64,000 nucleotides of DNA from Sphingobacterium sp. UBA5670 (GTDB lineage Bacteria > Bacteroidota > Bacteroidia > Sphingobacteriales > Sphingobacteriaceae), in the NCBI RefSeq assembly GCF_002420705.1, contig NZ_DIIM01000002.1, forward strand, positions 155,918 to 219,917. Reading direction: 5' to 3'. This document shows positions 61,356-64,000 of this stretch, piece by piece (position 1 is the stretch's first letter; each line of letters starts with the position of its first letter). A program made the translations under genes and the position numbers. Under the pieces are notes generated by a model. The model had not been told where the DNA came from, searched no databases, and worked only from the letters and a program-made list of their open reading frames with translations.

Positions 61356-61388
61356 TTTGCTAAAGTTTGTTTAACTTTTTTAGCTTTG
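61356..61388 (+). promoter_or_regulatory. Putative fbp promoter (TTTG-N21-TAGCTTTG)
   Basis: TTTG at 61356-61359, 21 bases, then TAGCTTTG at 61381-61388, an exact TAnnTTTG. The leader is about 23 bases before the ATG at 61417. Confidence 0.6.
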
Positions 61389-61416
61389 TGCAACAAATAT
61401 CCAATAAAACAACATT

Positions 61417-62427
61417 ATGAGTGGTATAACTACACTAGGTCAATTTATCATTGAAAAACAGGCCGATTTTCCGTATGCTAAAGGGGAGCTTTCTAGGCTA
61501 TTGCGCGATATTGGAATCGCAGCAAAGATTGTAAATAGGGAGGTTAATAAAGCGGGATTGGTTGATATTTTAGGCGATGCAGGACAGGTCAATGTGCAGG
61601 GAGAGGGACAAAAGAAACTGGATGTTTACGCGGACGAACAGTTTATTAAAGCGCTTCAAAGTGGGGGAGAATGCTGTGTAGTTGCCTCAGAGGAACATGA
61701 AAATCCGGTTTACATCCAATCAGGGGTTTCCAAAAACGCCAAATATATTGTCTGTATTGACCCATTGGACGGTTCAAGCAATATTGATGTCAATGTCTCT
61801 GTGGGAACGATTTTTTCTATTTACAGGCGAATTTCCGATACTGGTGTATCTTGTAACAGCAATGATATTTTACAGCACGGCACGAAACAGGTTGCCGCGG
61901 GTTATGTAATCTACGGAAGCTCAACGATGTTGGTATACACGACGGGAAAGGGGGTAAATGGCTTCACATTGGACCCTTCTATCGGTGAATTTTGTTTATC
62001 CCATCCCGATATGAAAATTCCGGCTGCAGGTCAAATTTACTCGATTAACGAAGGAAATTATTCCAAATTTCCAAACGGTGTCAAACAGTATATAAAATAT
62101 TGCCAAATGGAAGATAGTGCAACACAACGTCCGTATGCATCGCGTTATATTGGCTCAATGGTGGCTGATATTCACCGCAATCTACTCAAAGGCGGGATAT
62201 TTCTTTACCCAACAACTTCTGCCCACCCGAATGGGAAACTTAGATTGATGTATGAATGTAACCCTATTGCCTTTATCATCGAACAAGCTGGAGGCAAAGC
62301 TTCCAATGGATCCCAGCGTATTTTAACTATTGAGCCCAAAACTTTACATCAGCGTTCTGCTGCATTTCTGGGGAATACCGAGATGGTGGAATTGCTCGAA
62401 GATTTCCTGAAAAAATACAGTGATTGA
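61417..62427 (+). CDS. fbp: Class I fructose-1,6-bisphosphatase
   Basis: Hydrolyses fructose 1,6-bisphosphate to fructose 6-phosphate, the key step of gluconeogenesis. The 336-residue length is typical of class I. The metal site is marked by DPLDGSSNID, with upstream Glu in VVASEEHEN. The fructose-phosphate region includes NEGNYSKFP and RYIGSMVADIHRNLLKGGIF. Regulation by AMP is common in the class but cannot be read here. It starts downstream of a good promoter and is transcribed away from the unknown small gene. Confidence 0.96.
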   Translation: MSGITTLGQFIIEKQADFPYAKGELSRLLRDIGIAAKIVNREVNKAGLVDILGDAGQVNVQGEGQKKLDVYADEQFIKALQSGGECCVVASEEHENPVYIQSGVSKNAKYIVCIDPLDGSSNIDVNVSVGTIFSIYRRISDTGVSCNSNDILQHGTKQVAAGYVIYGSSTMLVYTTGKGVNGFTLDPSIGEFCLSHPDMKIPAAGQIYSINEGNYSKFPNGVKQYIKYCQMEDSATQRPYASRYIGSMVADIHRNLLKGGIFLYPTTSAHPNGKLRLMYECNPIAFIIEQAGGKASNGSQRILTIEPKTLHQRSAAFLGNTEMVELLEDFLKKYSD

Positions 62428-62540
62428 TTCTGTAGTGATTCGATGACAGGTAAGATTCTTTAGACCGTAAGAATTATTTATCTTTGCACTCAGAAAATGG
62501 CTTCATTATTGCGAAGCCATTTCTTTTCATCATTTGTTGT

Positions 62541-63989
62541 ATGTTACGTTTTTTAGTTTTTATTTCGTTTGTTTCAGTAGTATTTTTTTCTTGTAAGGAT
62601 AATCCTCCGACTTATGGCGACGTGTTGGCAAAGGGGTTTGAACAGAAATCTTATCACGATTTTGATACGGCTGCCTATGTGAAAGTTTTCCATGAGGTGT
62701 ATGGTAAGGAAAAATCTAAATTGCTTAACCCGAGTTGGATGAAGGAATTATCTGATTCTACTGAAGGGATGACTTTAATCGCAGAACATCTGTTTGATGG
62801 CAGCATCGATACGATGTTGACATACTTTGAACGAAGTGAGGAACATGGCATTCGTACTAGTTATTTTCATACAGCTGCGATTAAGGAAACCTTGTTTTCG
62901 CTTCGTAAGTTGAAAGCCAAAGATGTTTCGGAGGCCTACCCTTTACTGGCTAAGCTTGATCTATTGAGTACAGACGGGCTTGTGGCTTATGTAAGTAGCC
63001 TAAAATATGGTGTGGTCAATCCTAAACGTCTTTATGGACGATATTTTGTTCCTCAAAAGCGTATGAACTATAGTAAAGTTGTACACTTGTTGGACAGTGT
63101 GAAAATTGGAACTGCCTTGGCCGATATCCAACCTAAAAACCAATACTATGCTAAATTTCAGGATCTGCTGCAAAATGGAAATCTATCTAGTGCGCAACGG
63201 AGCCAAGTTCTGATGGTATTGGAAAAATTGCGTTGGATGGGAGCGGATTTTCCAGAAAAATATGTCTTTGTGAATATTCCTGAACAGCGGTTGCATATTA
63301 TGGAAGACGGAAAGACAAGTCAATTGATGAATGTATGTGTGGGTGAAACAGAAAATCCTGCCTATACGCGAAAAGGCGAGAACCATGAAACACCGGTTAT
63401 GCAAGGCATGTTGGATGCCATGCAAGTAAATCCTGTATGGAACATCCCAAATAGTATCGTCAAAAAAGAGTTGTTGTCAAGCGTTCGAAACAATCCGAAC
63501 TATCTGGCATCCCGCAATATGGTGGCGTATTACAAAGGTAAACAAGTGGATCCTGCAACGGTCAACTGGAATTCCGATTCTGTCGAGAACTTTCGTTTCA
63601 AACAGAACCCCGGTTCGGATAATTCCCTTGGAAATGTGAAATTTTTATTTGAGAATCCATATTCCATTTATCTGCACGACACACCTGCGAAACAAATGTT
63701 TGGACAAAGCAATCGCGCTGTCAGTCATGGCTGTGTACGGGTAGAAAAACCTGTTGATTTGGCATCTTACCTCGTCAATAATGAAAAGCAGGCAGAAAAA
63801 ATTGCAAAGGAAATTACGACAGATTCGATCTCGAAGTCGCGTTGGGTAACTCTTAAACGCCAGATGCCAGTTTATATCACCTATTATACAACCTGGTTGA
63901 ATGACGACGGAAAAATTGTTACGTATCCTGATATCTATGGTTACGATCCACGCTTGAAAGAGGCATTAAAGAAATATTGTACTAACTAA
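62541..63989 (+). CDS. L,D-transpeptidase lipoprotein (YkuD/YcbB-like)
   Basis: Cell-wall enzyme that forms 3-3 peptidoglycan crosslinks or attaches proteins to peptidoglycan. The 482-residue protein starts with a lipoprotein signal (lipobox FFSCK, Cys18) from the ATG at 62541; a longer frame adds 19 residues with no family support. The N-terminal half (about 60-270) is helical, with a peptidoglycan-binding-like region. The catalytic YkuD domain follows (AVSHGCVRVEKPVDLA near the C-terminus, with catalytic Cys and His). YPDIYGYDPRLKEAL ends the protein. It is complete just before the window edge; the last 11 bases may start a terminator. Confidence 0.9.
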   Translation: MLRFLVFISFVSVVFFSCKDNPPTYGDVLAKGFEQKSYHDFDTAAYVKVFHEVYGKEKSKLLNPSWMKELSDSTEGMTLIAEHLFDGSIDTMLTYFERSEEHGIRTSYFHTAAIKETLFSLRKLKAKDVSEAYPLLAKLDLLSTDGLVAYVSSLKYGVVNPKRLYGRYFVPQKRMNYSKVVHLLDSVKIGTALADIQPKNQYYAKFQDLLQNGNLSSAQRSQVLMVLEKLRWMGADFPEKYVFVNIPEQRLHIMEDGKTSQLMNVCVGETENPAYTRKGENHETPVMQGMLDAMQVNPVWNIPNSIVKKELLSSVRNNPNYLASRNMVAYYKGKQVDPATVNWNSDSVENFRFKQNPGSDNSLGNVKFLFENPYSIYLHDTPAKQMFGQSNRAVSHGCVRVEKPVDLASYLVNNEKQAEKIAKEITTDSISKSRWVTLKRQMPVYITYYTTWLNDDGKIVTYPDIYGYDPRLKEALKKYCTN

Positions 63990-64000
63990 CAAAAAAGGCT

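Noticed and set aside
1..64000. CRISPR array, prophage, insertion sequence or integrative element
   Set aside because: No regularly spaced repeats of array type, no transposase, integrase or phage structural genes were recognised on either strand.

Overview
The window looks like a chromosomal piece of a Bacteroidota genome, most likely Sphingobacteriaceae (Sphingobacterium or a close relative). Several genes have Bacteroidota-type promoters (TTG/TTTG, about 20 bases, then TAnnTTTG) and few have strong Shine-Dalgarno sites. Typical families of the phylum are present: S46 dipeptidyl-peptidase, a DUF5686-type outer-membrane protein with a carboxypeptidase-regulatory-like domain, a SusD remnant with sulfatases, a GH123-like enzyme, RNase Y, and a 6S RNA between zapA and rny. 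No phage, insertion sequence or CRISPR array was seen.

Layout. 1-1.7 kb: AEC permease and DoxX-like protein. 1.7-11 kb: purL (minus), then pheT, a small coiled-coil gene, zapA, 6S RNA and rny (plus). 11-18.3 kb: HAD phosphatase, Mpo1/DUF962-like membrane protein, an ABC exporter pair, engB, a UbiA-type prenyltransferase and a secreted PNGase F-like protein. 18.4-27 kb: an Lrp/AsnC regulator divergent from a cysteine synthase, a DsbD-like reductase, the DUF5686-type protein and an RluA-type pseudouridine synthase. 27.2-35 kb: dps, then a GH31 glucosidase with glgB, glgA and glgC in a tight glycogen operon. 35-45.9 kb: a lipoprotein, an M90 peptidase, a GH123-like enzyme, a pyruvate oxidase, a lipoprotein, a DAG kinase, a PatB/MalY C-S lyase and an S46 peptidase. 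46-49.6 kb: oxyR with a ClC channel, then ribE. 49.9-50.05 kb: a probable small RNA. 50.2-52.5 kb: a decayed sulfatase/SusD utilisation locus. 52.5-57.4 kb: EamA transporter, esterase, Crp regulator, a WG-repeat-like secreted protein, a Crp/metallo-beta-lactamase fusion and tRNA-Lys. 57.5-64 kb: a LapA-like protein, a CopA-type ATPase with three metal-binding repeats, a small unknown protein, fbp and an L,D-transpeptidase lipoprotein.

Working together: purL, pheT, zapA, rny, engB, ribE and fbp are core metabolism, translation, division and RNA turnover. The glycogen operon makes ADP-glucose (GlgC), polymerises it (GlgA), branches it (GlgB) and probably trims alpha-glucans (GH31). OxyR, Dps, DsbD and CopA cover oxidative and metal stress.

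Most worth a second look: (1) a single open frame joining a complete Crp-type regulator to a complete metallo-beta-lactamase, with a promoter-like site and ATG preserved at the junction; (2) an orphan small-RNA gene at about 49.96-50.04 kb; (3) a polysaccharide/sulfatase locus caught in decay, with a frameshifted sulfatase, a second one deleted internally, and the 3' end of a susD; (4) an ORF remnant ending in an ATGA overlap with the Crp-MBL fusion; (5) a 10-base-period G-rich tract with G-quadruplex potential between purL and pheT; (6) a possibly leaderless engB mRNA; (7) a DUF962-like protein that has lost the family histidines.
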